Notes: generated by a model from the sequence alone, not told the origin. A DNA stretch of 64,000 nucleotides from Bradyrhizobium sp. 138 (GCF_023074075.1 NZ_JADPKT010000072.1:1-64000); one strand, 5' to 3'. Positions 40,856 to 49,972 are shown, counted from the first letter of the stretch. A program made the numbers and translations.

Positions 40856-41989
40856 TCACATCCCGATCGAGGCGAAGAAGATGGCGAAGACACCGTCCAT
40901 GACGATGACGAAGAAGATGCCCTTCACCACCGAGGCGGTGGTGTGCTGTCCGAGCGATTCCGCGCTGCCCTGCACCGCGAGCCCTTCGACGCAGGCGACG
41001 ATGCCGATCACCGCGGCCATGACCGGGGCCTTGACGATGCCGACGATGAAATGGTCGATCGAGATGGCATCGCGCAGGCGCAGCAGGAAGGCCTCGGGCT
41101 CGACGCCGCCATAGAGCCAGGCGACGAGCCCGCCGCCATAGAGCGCGGCCATCGCGCCGAGGAATGCGAGGATCGGCAGCGCCAGCACGAGGGCCATCAT
41201 GCGCGGCAGCACCAAGACCTCGATCGGATCGAAGCCCATGGTGCGCAGTGCGTCGATCTCCTCGCGCATCTTCATCGAACCGAGCTCGGCGGTGTAGGCG
41301 CTGCCCGAGCGGCCCGCGACCATGATCGCGACCAGGAGCACCCCGATCTCGCGCAGCACCAGCACGCCCAGCATGTCGACCACGAAGATGTCGGCGCCGA
41401 ATCTTCGGAAATGGAAGATGCCTTGTTGCGCGATGATGCAGCCGATCAGGAAGGTGATCAGCACGATGATCGGCACCGCGCGCCAGCAGACCTGCTCCAT
41501 GTGATGCACGGTCGAGGTCAGGCGAAACGAGCGCGGGTGGATCAGGACGCGAAACCATGCCGCGAGCACGGCACCAAGCATGTCGACGAGGCCGGCGACC
41601 GTCCCGCCCACACCGGCCACGGTCCGGCCGATCTGCTCGAGCATGCCGGTGATGGTCACCGTGCCGCTGTCGACCGCGGTCGTCGCTCTGACCCGCCGCA
41701 CCTCGTCGACCAGGCTGGAATAGTTGGCGGAGAGCCCCGCGATCTGCGCCTCGACGGGCCCTTTGGTCAGGCTGCGGCGCAGCCGCTCGATCAGCCAGGC
41801 ACCGAACGTGTCGAGCTTGGCGACCTCGGAGACGTCGATGAAGATGCTCTGGGGACTGCCAGCGAGCTTCTCGGCGTCGGCCACGATCCGCTCCAGGACC
41901 GGCGCGAAGCTCGCGGTCCAGGTCCCAGTGGCGCAAAGTGCCAGCGCGTTGCCCTTGGCGATCCGTTCCAGCTTCGGATCGCTGTTCAA
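40856..41989 (-). CDS. mlaE: MlaE-type permease with N-terminal STAS domain
   Basis: A 377-aa inner-membrane permease. The first ~95 residues form a STAS-like domain (IFIDVSEVAKLDTFGAWLIERLRR), corresponding to a fused MlaB. The rest is the MlaE permease with about five helices and EIGVLLVAIMVAGRSGSAYTAELG, the family hallmark. Fusion of MlaB and MlaE is common in alphaproteobacteria. First gene of a tight mlaE-mlaF-mlaD operon. Confidence 0.92.
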   Translation of the reverse strand: MNSDPKLERIAKGNALALCATGTWTASFAPVLERIVADAEKLAGSPQSIFIDVSEVAKLDTFGAWLIERLRRSLTKGPVEAQIAGLSANYSSLVDEVRRVRATTAVDSGTVTITGMLEQIGRTVAGVGGTVAGLVDMLGAVLAAWFRVLIHPRSFRLTSTVHHMEQVCWRAVPIIVLITFLIGCIIAQQGIFHFRRFGADIFVVDMLGVLVLREIGVLLVAIMVAGRSGSAYTAELGSMKMREEIDALRTMGFDPIEVLVLPRMMALVLALPILAFLGAMAALYGGGLVAWLYGGVEPEAFLLRLRDAISIDHFIVGIVKAPVMAAVIGIVACVEGLAVQGSAESLGQHTTASVVKGIFFVIVMDGVFAIFFASIGM

Positions 41990-42080
41990 GATGTCCGCTC
42001 CCGTGCCGGGGCGGAGAAAATCAGATGGTTGCGCACGCGCCCTTACCCAGAGAAGGTATCCCCAAGTGGTTAATGTTAGT

Positions 42081-42098
42081 TGCTAGAGGTAACTAGCA
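42081..42098. promoter_or_regulatory. Inverted repeat between mlaE and dgcA
   Basis: TGCTAG-N6-CTAGCA is a perfect 6-bp dyad in the 134-base divergent promoter region. It is a possible operator for either gene; no known regulator is assigned. Confidence 0.35.
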
Positions 42099-42123
42099 GG
42101 TTCAGATTTCGCCAGAGTTCAAA

Positions 42124-43119
42124 ATGACTTCCATGAAATTTGCGTCCCTGGCGGCGCGAATCGAGCGCTTCCCGATCGCGGGCAGCTTTACCATCAGCCG
42201 GGGGGCCAAAACCGAGGCCGTGACTGTCGTGGCGGAGGTCAGCCGGGACGGGCTGACCGGCCGCGGCGAGTGCGTGCCCTATTCCCGCTATGGCGAGACG
42301 CCGGAGGCGACGCTCGCGGCCATCCAGGCGATGCAGGAGGTCGTGGCCGGCGGTATCAGCCGGCAGGCCCTGCAGGCGGCCATGCCGCCTGGGGCGGCCC
42401 GCAACGCCCTGGATTGCGCCTTGATCGACCTGGAGGCCAAGGCGGCGGGCCTGCGGGCCTGGAGCCTGCTCGACCGCCCCCTGCCGGGGAAGCGCATCAC
42501 CGCCTACACGATCTCGTTAGGGACCCCCGAGGCCATGGCCGCGGCGACCGCCAAGGCGGCGCACCGGCCGCTGCTCAAGATCAAGCTCGGCGGCGACGGC
42601 GATCCCCAGCGGATCGCGGCGGTGCGCAAGGCCGCGCCCGAATCCGAGCTGATCGTCGATGCCAACGAAGCCTGGACCGAGGCCAATCTGGAAGCCAATC
42701 TCGCCGCCTGCGCCGCCGTCGGCGTGACCCTGGTGGAGCAGCCGCTGCCGGCCGGGAAGGACGAGGCGCTGGCGCGGATCAAGCGGCCGCTCGCAGTCTG
42801 CGCCGACGAGAGCGTCCACGATCGCGCCTCGCTTGCGCCCTTGCGCGAACGCTACGACGCCGTGAACATCAAGCTCGACAAGACCGGCGGCCTCACTGAA
42901 GCGCTGGCCATGGCCGATGCGGCGCAGTCGCTCGGCTTCGAGATCATGATCGGCTGCATGGTCGCGACCTCGCTGTCGATGGCGCCGGCGATGCTGGTGA
43001 CGCCGCAGGCGCGCTTCGTCGATCTCGATGGTCCCTTGCTGCTCGCGCGCGACCGCGATCATGGGCTACGTTACGACGACAGCCTGGTCTATCCGCCGGA
43101 TGCCTCGCTGTGGGGCTGA
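42124..43119 (+). CDS. dgcA: Enolase-superfamily amino-acid/dipeptide epimerase (DgcA type)
   Basis: A 331-aa enzyme of the muconate lactonising subgroup. Catalytic lysines are K152/K154 (LLKIKLGG) and K250 (NIKLDKTGG); metal ligands lie in VDANEAW, VEQPLP and CADES. It matches the N-acyl-D-Glu racemase/L-Ala-D/L-Glu epimerase family, which recycles murein peptides or acts on N-succinyl/N-acetyl amino acids. The ATG at 42133 is an alternative start. Its last 31 bases overlap the convergent MFS gene. Confidence 0.85.
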   Translation: MTSMKFASLAARIERFPIAGSFTISRGAKTEAVTVVAEVSRDGLTGRGECVPYSRYGETPEATLAAIQAMQEVVAGGISRQALQAAMPPGAARNALDCALIDLEAKAAGLRAWSLLDRPLPGKRITAYTISLGTPEAMAAATAKAAHRPLLKIKLGGDGDPQRIAAVRKAAPESELIVDANEAWTEANLEANLAACAAVGVTLVEQPLPAGKDEALARIKRPLAVCADESVHDRASLAPLRERYDAVNIKLDKTGGLTEALAMADAAQSLGFEIMIGCMVATSLSMAPAMLVTPQARFVDLDGPLLLARDRDHGLRYDDSLVYPPDASLWG

Positions 43120-44285
43120 GCATTGAGCCGATGCCGTGCCGACCAGATCAGGAGCGCGCCACCAGCAGCCATCGCGGCCATGACGTAGTACAGGCCGTCG
43201 CCGATGCGGGCGTAGATCGCGCCTGACGCGATCGAGGTGGTCGCGCCCAAGAGGCCGTTGCAGGCGGCGTAATAGCCCTGCCCCCGCGCGATCTGATGCG
43301 AGGGCACGCGCTGCACCAGCAGATTCATGGTGCCGACGATGGTCATGCCGAAGCTGAGGCCGTGGCCGAGCTGCACGATCGCGAGCAGCGCCAGCGGCGG
43401 CTCGCTCGCGGTGACGATCCAGCGCACCACCGCGCTCAAACCTCCGATCGCGATCATCGTGGATGGATGCAGCGAGAAGCGCGGCGACAGCGCGAACACG
43501 ACGATCTCGGCGATGACGCCCAGCGTCCACAGCCCCGCGATCGTCAGCCCACTGATGCCATGGAGCTGCCAGTTGATGGCCGAGAAGGTGTAATAGGCGA
43601 CGTGACTGCCCTGGATCAGCGCGGCCGAGGCGATGATCGCCCAGAAGCCGGCATCGCGCAGCAGCGCCTTGCCGGCATGCCGCTCCGTCGTCCTGCGCCT
43701 GACATCGTCGAGCGGCTGAAGCAGCAGACTGACTGCGACCGCAACGACCGCCCATGCCACGATGATCCAGATCAGGTCGCGGGCGGCGATGCTGTCGATG
43801 AGATAGCCGCAGGCGAGCGAGCCGGCGGCGAAGGCCGCCGAGCCCCATAGCCGCAGCGGTCCGTAATCGAGCCCGTAACGGGCGACGCCGCGTAGCGCAT
43901 AGGCGTCGGTCAGCGGCATCGTCGGCGTCCACATCATGCAGGTCAACGCATAGATCAGAAACAGCGCCAGCGGCTGCTGCTGCAGGCCGACTGCCGTAAA
44001 TCCGATCGCCGTCGCCAGCACCGACACCATCATGGCGGCTCGGATGGCATGCCGCTTTTCGGCAAAGGCGGTCACTTGCGGCAGCGTGGTGAAGCGCGTG
44101 ATCGCCGGCAGCGCGTTGATGAGCCCGATCCAGGCGGCATCGATGCCGATCGCCTTCAGCCACACCGGAAAGAACGGCAGATGCGTGCCCGAGACCGCGA
44201 AGACGGCCGAATAGAACAGGGCGAGGCTGACGGCGAATCGCCGTTTCCTGGATGCCGCGATGGGGATTTGTGATTCGGACTGCAT
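43089..44285 (-). CDS. MFS transporter (MFS_1_like type)
   Basis: A 398-aa transporter with 12 predicted helices, of the group related to phenylpropionate (HcaT)/nucleoside:H+ symporters. Motifs include FYSAVFAVSGTHLPFFPVWL at the start and PLRLWGSAAFAAGSLACG in the middle. Start 44285 is preceded by no strong SD, but the frame and charge bias fit. Substrate unknown. It overlaps the dgcA 3' end and is divergent from the next gene. Confidence 0.85.
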   Translation of the reverse strand: MQSESQIPIAASRKRRFAVSLALFYSAVFAVSGTHLPFFPVWLKAIGIDAAWIGLINALPAITRFTTLPQVTAFAEKRHAIRAAMMVSVLATAIGFTAVGLQQQPLALFLIYALTCMMWTPTMPLTDAYALRGVARYGLDYGPLRLWGSAAFAAGSLACGYLIDSIAARDLIWIIVAWAVVAVAVSLLLQPLDDVRRRTTERHAGKALLRDAGFWAIIASAALIQGSHVAYYTFSAINWQLHGISGLTIAGLWTLGVIAEIVVFALSPRFSLHPSTMIAIGGLSAVVRWIVTASEPPLALLAIVQLGHGLSFGMTIVGTMNLLVQRVPSHQIARGQGYYAACNGLLGATTSIASGAIYARIGDGLYYVMAAMAAGGALLIWSARHRLNAQPHSEASGG

Positions 44286-44360
44286 CAAACCAATTGCGAT
44301 TCGGTCGATATCGTGGTGATCGTTACAATAACGCGTAGTGATTTGCGCGAAGAGATCGCC

Positions 44361-45824
44361 ATGGCCAACGAAGCATTTGCCCTTTCGCCTATGTCGGCCC
44401 GCGCGGCCGAGCCGAACGAGCAGGATTACGAGGCGATCCGCGAAGCCTTCATGGAGACCGCGCGCGGCCGCTGGTTCCTTGGCGAATACGCCAAACGCAA
44501 CCGCAATGCGGACACCCGCATGGTTCTCGATGCGGTCGCGAAGATCGAAGAAACCCTTGCGGCGCAGCGACAACCCGTCGTCGAAGACCGCCTGCCCGAC
44601 GCATTGGTCGAGATCCGCCGCGCCATCCGCGAAGCCGAGACCATCGCGATCGCCGCGTTCGACCCCGCAGCGATCGAGGCCAGCCTCGCGGCGATTCCGC
44701 GCGGCGTGCGCATCATCAAGGAGATCTCGTGGCGCTGGCGCGAGATCGGCGCCGACGGGCGAATCTGCGACCTCATTGATTCGCAGCTCGCCTCGATAGA
44801 GGCCGCCTGCGGACAGGTTTCGACCATTGACCCCCGGGTCGAGCTCAAGATTGCCTTCGATCTGCTGAGGGATCGGGTCGAGCAGACCGACGTCGGCGCA
44901 ACGCCGCAGGCGGCGCCTTCGGCTCCAGCGCAAGAGGCGCCCTCACCCGCCGCTGAAGCCCCGCCTGTCGAGACCGCGCCTGCAGCAGCCGCAGCGGCAG
45001 AGATGGCCAGCGAAGCGCCCGTGGCTTTTACGGAGTCGCCGCCGGACGTCGCGGCAGCTGCCGAGCCCGATGCCGCCGTTGAAGTGGCCGGCGCCACCGA
45101 AGCGTTCGCCGAGACCGAACAGGCACCGCAGGCGGCCGTCGCTCCGGAGGTTGCGGCCGAAAGCGAGATCGCCGTCGAAAACGCCGCGCTCGACCATGTC
45201 GGGCCGGAAGATGCCCGGCCGGAGGCCGTCGCGTTTTTTGAAGAGCCGGCCACGGACACCGCCGCCTTCGCGGAAGACGCCGACGCGAATGCCGCTGACG
45301 CATTCGCGCTCGACGCTGCCGCGCAAGCCGAGGACGACGCCGTGCTCGAGGCCATCGCGCTGGAGATGGCCGCGCCCGATCCCGAGTTCGACGAGATCAT
45401 CGCGCCGGTCGAGATGGAAACGGCCGTTCCGGAGCCGAGACCCGCGGAGACCGCAGCACCGGTCGCCGCCGAGCTTCGGGATCCGGTCGCTTCTCGGCCG
45501 ATCGTTGCCCCGGCGATGGAAGAGCAGGCCGCGGACGCACCGATCGCGATGGATTCGCTCGCGCGCCTCACCGACGCCATTGCGGAAGCCGCCGCCGAAG
45601 TGATGGAGCAGCAGGCGATGGCGGCGACGGCGACATTCGCCACAGCGCCAACGGCGTCGCTGCCACCGATGCCCTCGCCGCTGTCCGGATCCTCGACCGA
45701 GTTCTCGCTCGGCGCCACCATCCTCGCCAGCGGCATTCTGCAGAAGCCCCGCGCCCCCGCCAACGATCCCCTCGCGCCGATCCGCCGTATGACCCAGGCC
45801 GAAAAGATCGCGTTCTTCTCGTAA
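44361..45824 (+). CDS. Ala/Glu-rich hypothetical protein with conserved N-terminal domain
   Basis: A 487-aa cytosolic protein. The first ~180 residues are helical and conserved-looking (DYEAIREAFMETARGRWFL, EYAKRNRNADTRMVLDAV, GVRIIKEISWRWREIG). The central ~230 residues are low-complexity Ala/Glu/Pro/Val, probably disordered and very acidic. The C-terminus is again ordered and ends in a short conserved tail (RAPANDPLAPIRRMTQAEKIAFFS), which looks like a docking motif. The N-terminal pattern recalls proteins near chemotaxis phosphatases, but I cannot assign a family. Confidence 0.7.
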   Translation: MANEAFALSPMSARAAEPNEQDYEAIREAFMETARGRWFLGEYAKRNRNADTRMVLDAVAKIEETLAAQRQPVVEDRLPDALVEIRRAIREAETIAIAAFDPAAIEASLAAIPRGVRIIKEISWRWREIGADGRICDLIDSQLASIEAACGQVSTIDPRVELKIAFDLLRDRVEQTDVGATPQAAPSAPAQEAPSPAAEAPPVETAPAAAAAAEMASEAPVAFTESPPDVAAAAEPDAAVEVAGATEAFAETEQAPQAAVAPEVAAESEIAVENAALDHVGPEDARPEAVAFFEEPATDTAAFAEDADANAADAFALDAAAQAEDDAVLEAIALEMAAPDPEFDEIIAPVEMETAVPEPRPAETAAPVAAELRDPVASRPIVAPAMEEQAADAPIAMDSLARLTDAIAEAAAEVMEQQAMAATATFATAPTASLPPMPSPLSGSSTEFSLGATILASGILQKPRAPANDPLAPIRRMTQAEKIAFFS

Positions 45825-45834
45825 GGGCGAGTGC

Positions 45835-45970
45835 GTGTCCCGGACAAGCTGCAACGCGCGAGCGTTGCAGCGCAGAGCCGGGACCGAGAAGCGCCGAACT
45901 TCTGTGCAACATGGGCCCCGGCTCAACAGCGCACCGCTGAAGGAGCGCTGCGCTGCGTCCGGGGCACGAG
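45835..45970. repeat. Palindromic repeat, family C (inverted orientation)
   Basis: GTGTCCCGGAC ... GCGTCCGGGGCACGAG, reverse-complement orientation of the copies at 835 and 37020. It begins 10 bases after the stop of the Ala/Glu-rich gene and fills the gap. Confidence 0.8.
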
Positions 45971-46016
45971 GCGAGCATTGAGGCGCACACACTCTCGCCG
46001 CATCGTCGAAGCCTCA

Positions 46017-46376
46017 TCACCCGCAATTCCACACCGCTCCGATCGGCGTACGCGTCCAGCACGGACCAAAGCTGCCGCCGTTGTAGCGGCCGCCGTTGAA
46101 ACCCGGGCGGCCGAAATAGTGCCACTCGCCGTCCCAGCGGTAATATTGCGGAACCGGGTCGATGTACCAATGGCGCCGGTCGGCGCGCGACATTCGGCGC
46201 ATCGCGTCCTTCTGCTTGTAGAGCGGAATGCTGTTGCTCAGCGGCTGGCGATAACCCGGCAGGAAGCCGTAGCCTTTCCAGACCGGCTTGGGACGCTTCT
46301 GCACGGGTTCAGCGGGCGCGACGGCCGGCAACAACGACAGGATGAATGCAACAGACAGGCACATAAGGCGAGACAT
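46017..46376 (-). CDS. Small exported protein with Trp/Tyr-rich C-terminus
   Basis: A 119-aa precursor with a signal peptide (LMCLSVAFILSLLPAVAPA). The mature part is basic then aromatic and glycine-rich (WKGYGFLPGYRQP, YYRWDGEWHYFGRPGFNGG), ending with two cysteines (FGPCW, VWNCG). The pattern recurs in small periplasmic or surface proteins of Bradyrhizobium. Function unknown. Confidence 0.75.
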   Translation of the reverse strand: MSRLMCLSVAFILSLLPAVAPAEPVQKRPKPVWKGYGFLPGYRQPLSNSIPLYKQKDAMRRMSRADRRHWYIDPVPQYYRWDGEWHYFGRPGFNGGRYNGGSFGPCWTRTPIGAVWNCG

Positions 46377-46456
46377 GAATCGACAATAATCGGCCGGTTG
46401 TGCGGAGGCCATTCAAATTCAAGTGCAGAATTCTCGGCAACCTTGAATGATTCCGC

Positions 46457-46900
46457 CTAACCGATCACGCCCTTCCTGATCAGGAAGCAGCCATAGCCCC
46501 TGCTGTCGCCGACCTGCACGACGCCGAAACCCGCCGCCGCCGCGCGATAGAAATCCGCCCGTGAGAGCTTGCCGGGACTGACGGGACCGCCGCTGGCGCG
46601 TTCGATCTCGGCCAGCACGGCGCGCTGCACATCGGGCACACGGTCGGGATTGTCGACCGGCATCATCACGCGCACCGGGTCGGGATCGAAATCATCGAGC
46701 GGATAGACCGACATGATGGCGCGGACAGCCGTCTCCATCGTCATGCCCGGCAGCTGGATCAGGCGCTGCGACGACGTAGAGCGGGCGATGTGCGTGGCCG
46801 GGTGGTTGGCGTCGACGACCACGAGGTCGTCGCCGTGGCCCATGGAGGCGAGCAGCCAGAGCAGGTCGGGCGTCAGGATCGGATCGATCGATTTCAGCAT
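46457..46900 (-). CDS. fucU: RbsD/FucU-family sugar mutarotase
   Basis: A 147-aa protein of the RbsD/FucU family, which interconverts sugar anomers. MGHGDDLVVVDANHPA with H22 is the catalytic signature, and a GFGVVQVGDSRGYG segment follows near the C-terminus. Sequence features favour FucU (L-fucose mutarotase). No fucose transport or dehydrogenase genes are adjacent, so it stands alone here. Divergent from the caspase-like gene. Confidence 0.88.
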   Translation of the reverse strand: MLKSIDPILTPDLLWLLASMGHGDDLVVVDANHPATHIARSTSSQRLIQLPGMTMETAVRAIMSVYPLDDFDPDPVRVMMPVDNPDRVPDVQRAVLAEIERASGGPVSPGKLSRADFYRAAAAGFGVVQVGDSRGYGCFLIRKGVIG

Positions 46901-46946
46901 GTCCGGCGGTTCCTGTTATCGGTCGTTCACCATAGCAGGTTCCAAG

Positions 46947-46962
46947 CGTGATTCAGATCACA
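46947..46962. promoter_or_regulatory. CRP/FNR-type palindrome
   Basis: GTGATTCAGATCAC has perfect GTGAT-N4-ATCAC symmetry, i.e. GTGA-N6-TCAC, the core of CRP-family sites. It lies 47 bases before the FucU start and 102 before the caspase-like gene start. Whether CRP, FixK-like or another family member binds is unknown. Confidence 0.45.
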
Positions 46963-47063
46963 TCCGCCGCCATGGTGATGGGGATCACGGACCTCAAACT
47001 CGAACGCGGCCAGGCTTCCTCGCAACCAATCTCGCATCGAGATCAGTGCCAAAGGAGCACGCC

Positions 47064-48848
47064 ATGTTCCGCCTCAAGCCTTTCCTGATGACGGCTAGCC
47101 TCGTGGGAAGCCTGTTCGGCTTCGCCTGCGAGCCCGTTTCCGCGCAGGTCGCCCCGGTCCAGCCTGCCCCCACCGCGCTGCAAGGCCCGGAGCAGCGGGT
47201 GGCGCTAGTGATCGGCAATGCGAACTACCAGAACGCGCCGCAGCTTGCGAACCCCGACGACGACGCGCAATCGATGGCGCAGTTCCTGAACTCCGCCGGC
47301 TTCGAAGTGGTCTCGGCAACCGATCTGACCCAGAACGACATGCTCCGCGTCGTCCAGGACTTCTCCGCCAAGGTCACGTCGCGCGGTCCGAACACGGTGG
47401 CGATGGTCTATTACGCCGGTCACGGCGTGCAGCTCGCCGGTGAGAACTATCTCGTTCCCGTCGATGCCAAGGTGTCGAGCCCCACCGAGCTCGTCAACAA
47501 TTCGGTGCGCCTGGTCGACGTGATGTCGACGCTGGAGACGATCCCGAGCCGCATGCGCATCGTCATCCTCGACGCCTGCCGCAACAACCCGTTCCCGCAA
47601 GTCAACGATGCCGGCCGCGGCCTTGCCATTGTCGATGCGCCGAACGGCTCGATCGTCGGTTACTCGACCGCGCCCGGCGCCGAAGCGCTCGACGGCACGG
47701 GCGGCCACAGCCCCTACACCCAAGCCTTCCTGAACGTCGCGCGCGAGCCCAACGTGCCGATCGAGCAGCTGTTCAAACGCGTGCGCCTGCAGGTGAACCA
47801 GACCACCAGCGGCGCGCAGATCCCGTGGGAGAGTTCGTCGCTGACGAGCGACTTCACCTTCTTCGGCGATACCGCCGTCGCCGCCAACCGTGCGCCGGTG
47901 AAGGCGCCCGTCGTACAGATGGCCTCCAACCTGCCGAGCCGCTCGACGCGCCAGGCCTATGACTACGTCGTGTCCGAGGGCCGGCCGGAATATTATCAGG
48001 AGTTCATCCAGATGTATCCGCACGACCCGCTGTGCGACCACGTCCGCTGGCTGCTCAACAACCTTCTGCTCTCGCAGGCCTGGCACAAGGCGGTGCTGGT
48101 GAACTCGCCCGTCGCGTACAAGAGCTTCTACGACAGCTACGGCAACAGCCCCTATGCGCAAGTTGCGCTGAAGCTGCAGGCGCAGCCGAAGCAGATTCCC
48201 TTGATGCAGGCGACCAAGTTCCTGGCGCCGCAGAACATTGCCCCGACCTTCAAGATCGGCAATCTCGGCCAGCCCAAATACATGCCGTTGCAGCAGGGTA
48301 ATGGTGGGCCGCAGATGGGCGGCAACGTGCCGGTCGTGCAGAAGCCGGTCGACGGCAATGTCATCGGCAAACCCGGCAATGGCGGCCAGATCGTCAACCT
48401 GCCCTCTGGCAATAACCAGCCGAACGGCACGCCGTCGCAGATCCCGGGCAAGATCGTCACCCTGCCCGCGCCGACCAACACCAACACGAATGGCGGCACC
48501 GGCAAGATCGTGACCCTGCCCCCGACCGCCAACACGCCGAATGCCAGCAACGGCAAGCCGGGCAAGATCGTGAGCATGCCGGTGAATGTCGGCAAGGGCG
48601 GCGCGAACGTCGAGTCGAAGCCGGTCAATGTTCAGACGCAGAACAATCCGATCCGCATCAACAACGGCGTGAAGATCACCAACAATCCGGTGAGCAAGGT
48701 GCAGGTCCAGAACAACGTGCAGAACAACCGTCCGCAGCTCAACACCATGCCGAGCCGCATGGTCAACAGCAACACCAACTTCCGCCAGTCGATGAACCAG
48801 GCGCCGAGCATGAGCGGCGGCAACAATCGCCGGAGCTTCATGCACTGA
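47064..48848 (+). CDS. Secreted caspase-like (peptidase C14) protein
   Basis: A 594-aa precursor with signal peptide (to VSAQ). The caspase p20-like domain (about 43-270) has the catalytic dyad H120 in YYAGHGVQ and C172 in ILDACRNNPF, plus RVALVIGNANYQ at its start. A middle region (about 305-370) follows. The last ~210 residues are Asn/Pro/Gly-rich with a recurring GKIVTLP-like unit, probably an extended surface or wall-binding tail. Metacaspase-like proteins cleave after Arg/Lys or Asp; the target is unknown. AAAGGAGC precedes the ATG. Confidence 0.9.
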   Translation: MFRLKPFLMTASLVGSLFGFACEPVSAQVAPVQPAPTALQGPEQRVALVIGNANYQNAPQLANPDDDAQSMAQFLNSAGFEVVSATDLTQNDMLRVVQDFSAKVTSRGPNTVAMVYYAGHGVQLAGENYLVPVDAKVSSPTELVNNSVRLVDVMSTLETIPSRMRIVILDACRNNPFPQVNDAGRGLAIVDAPNGSIVGYSTAPGAEALDGTGGHSPYTQAFLNVAREPNVPIEQLFKRVRLQVNQTTSGAQIPWESSSLTSDFTFFGDTAVAANRAPVKAPVVQMASNLPSRSTRQAYDYVVSEGRPEYYQEFIQMYPHDPLCDHVRWLLNNLLLSQAWHKAVLVNSPVAYKSFYDSYGNSPYAQVALKLQAQPKQIPLMQATKFLAPQNIAPTFKIGNLGQPKYMPLQQGNGGPQMGGNVPVVQKPVDGNVIGKPGNGGQIVNLPSGNNQPNGTPSQIPGKIVTLPAPTNTNTNGGTGKIVTLPPTANTPNASNGKPGKIVSMPVNVGKGGANVESKPVNVQTQNNPIRINNGVKITNNPVSKVQVQNNVQNNRPQLNTMPSRMVNSNTNFRQSMNQAPSMSGGNNRRSFMH

Positions 48849-48872
48849 CGGTGCGCAAACGTAGGCAAGACA

Positions 48873-48900
48873 AAGGGCGGAGCAGCGATGCTCCGCCCTT
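48873..48900. terminator. Bidirectional terminator
   Basis: Perfect 12-bp stem AAGGGCGGAGCA / TGCTCCGCCCTT with GCGA loop, T-rich on the plus side and on the minus side (TTTGTCTT). It serves both the caspase-like gene and the convergent dehydratase gene. Confidence 0.88.
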
Positions 48901-48934
48901 CTTCATGCGAGGGATTCGAACGTGGCGATTGAAA

Positions 48935-49918
48935 TCAGGCCACCAGCTCCGCGAACAGATCGGCATCGACATTGCCGCCGGAGAGCACGATGACGACGTT
49001 CTTGCCGGCAACGTCGAGACGTCCCGCAAGCAGCGCGGCGAGACCGACCGCGCCGCCGGGCTCCACCACGAGCTTGAGCTCACGATAGGCGAAGGCGACG
49101 GCGGCACCGACTTCGGCATCCGACGCAGTGACGCCGCGTGCGAGCAGCTTGCTGTTGATCGCAAACGTCATCTCGCCGGGGATCAGGGCCATCAGCGCAT
49201 CGCAGATGGTGCGGCCCGCGGGCGGATGCGGCTCGCGATGGCCTGCGGTCAGCGAAATGCCGTGATCGTCGAACGCCTCGGGCTCGGCCACGACGATCTG
49301 GGCCTGCGGATAGCGCGCCTTCACCGCCGTCGCGACGCCCGCGATCAGGCCGCCGCCGGAGGCTGGCGCCACCACGATGTCGGGGCTAAGGCCGAGCGTT
49401 GCCATATCTTCCGCGATCTCGCGGCCGGCGGTGCCCTGGCCCGCGATCACGAAGGGATCATCGTAAGGCCTGACCAGCGTCGCGCCGCGCTTCTCGGCGA
49501 TGCCGCGCGAGATCGCCTCACGATCGTCCTTGTCGCGATCATAGAGCACGACCTCGGCGCCGTAGGATTTGGTGCGCTCGCGCTTCGACAACGGCGCGTC
49601 CGCAGGCATCACGATGGTCGCCTGCATGTCGAGGATTTTTGCCGCCGCCGCCACGCCCTGGGCGTGGTTGCCGGAGGAGAACGCGACGACACCGCCGGCG
49701 CGCTTATCCTGCGGGATCGAGAACACTTTGTTGAAGGCGCCGCGGAACTTGAACGAGCCGGTGCGCTGGAGCATCTCCGGCTTCAAGAACACCTTCGCAC
49801 CGACGCGCTCGTTGAGCACGGGAAAGGACAACAGCGGAGTGCGGATGGCGTAGGGCGCGATCACGCGCGCTGCGGCATCGATGTCGGCAGGGCCGATCGG
49901 GAGGAGCTGTTCGGTCAT
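48935..49918 (-). CDS. Threonine/serine dehydratase-like PLP enzyme
   Basis: A 327-aa fold-type II PLP enzyme. K57 in GSFKFRGA binds PLP; SSGNHAQG and ASGGGLIAG are the phosphate and cofactor loops. It matches catabolic threonine ammonia-lyase or serine racemase (TdcB size, no C-terminal ACT regulatory domain), deaminating L-threonine to 2-oxobutyrate. The absence of the ACT domain argues against biosynthetic IlvA. Monocistronic. Confidence 0.88.
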   Translation of the reverse strand: MTEQLLPIGPADIDAAARVIAPYAIRTPLLSFPVLNERVGAKVFLKPEMLQRTGSFKFRGAFNKVFSIPQDKRAGGVVAFSSGNHAQGVAAAAKILDMQATIVMPADAPLSKRERTKSYGAEVVLYDRDKDDREAISRGIAEKRGATLVRPYDDPFVIAGQGTAGREIAEDMATLGLSPDIVVAPASGGGLIAGVATAVKARYPQAQIVVAEPEAFDDHGISLTAGHREPHPPAGRTICDALMALIPGEMTFAINSKLLARGVTASDAEVGAAVAFAYRELKLVVEPGGAVGLAALLAGRLDVAGKNVVIVLSGGNVDADLFAELVA

Positions 49919-49972
49919 GTCCGAGCTTATCGCGGCCGATGAGGCCCGGGCAAGACACCTGCGCGCGGGGAT

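Noticed and set aside
40854..41936. Upstream extension of the MlaF frame
   Set aside because: It runs antiparallel to nothing but overlaps the mlaE reading frame on the same strand. MlaE is unmistakable, and MlaF starts two bases after its stop.
44426..45847. Minus-strand frame rich in Ala/Ser opposite the Ala/Glu-rich protein
   Set aside because: Arises from complementing Ala/Glu codons; low complexity, no start signal.
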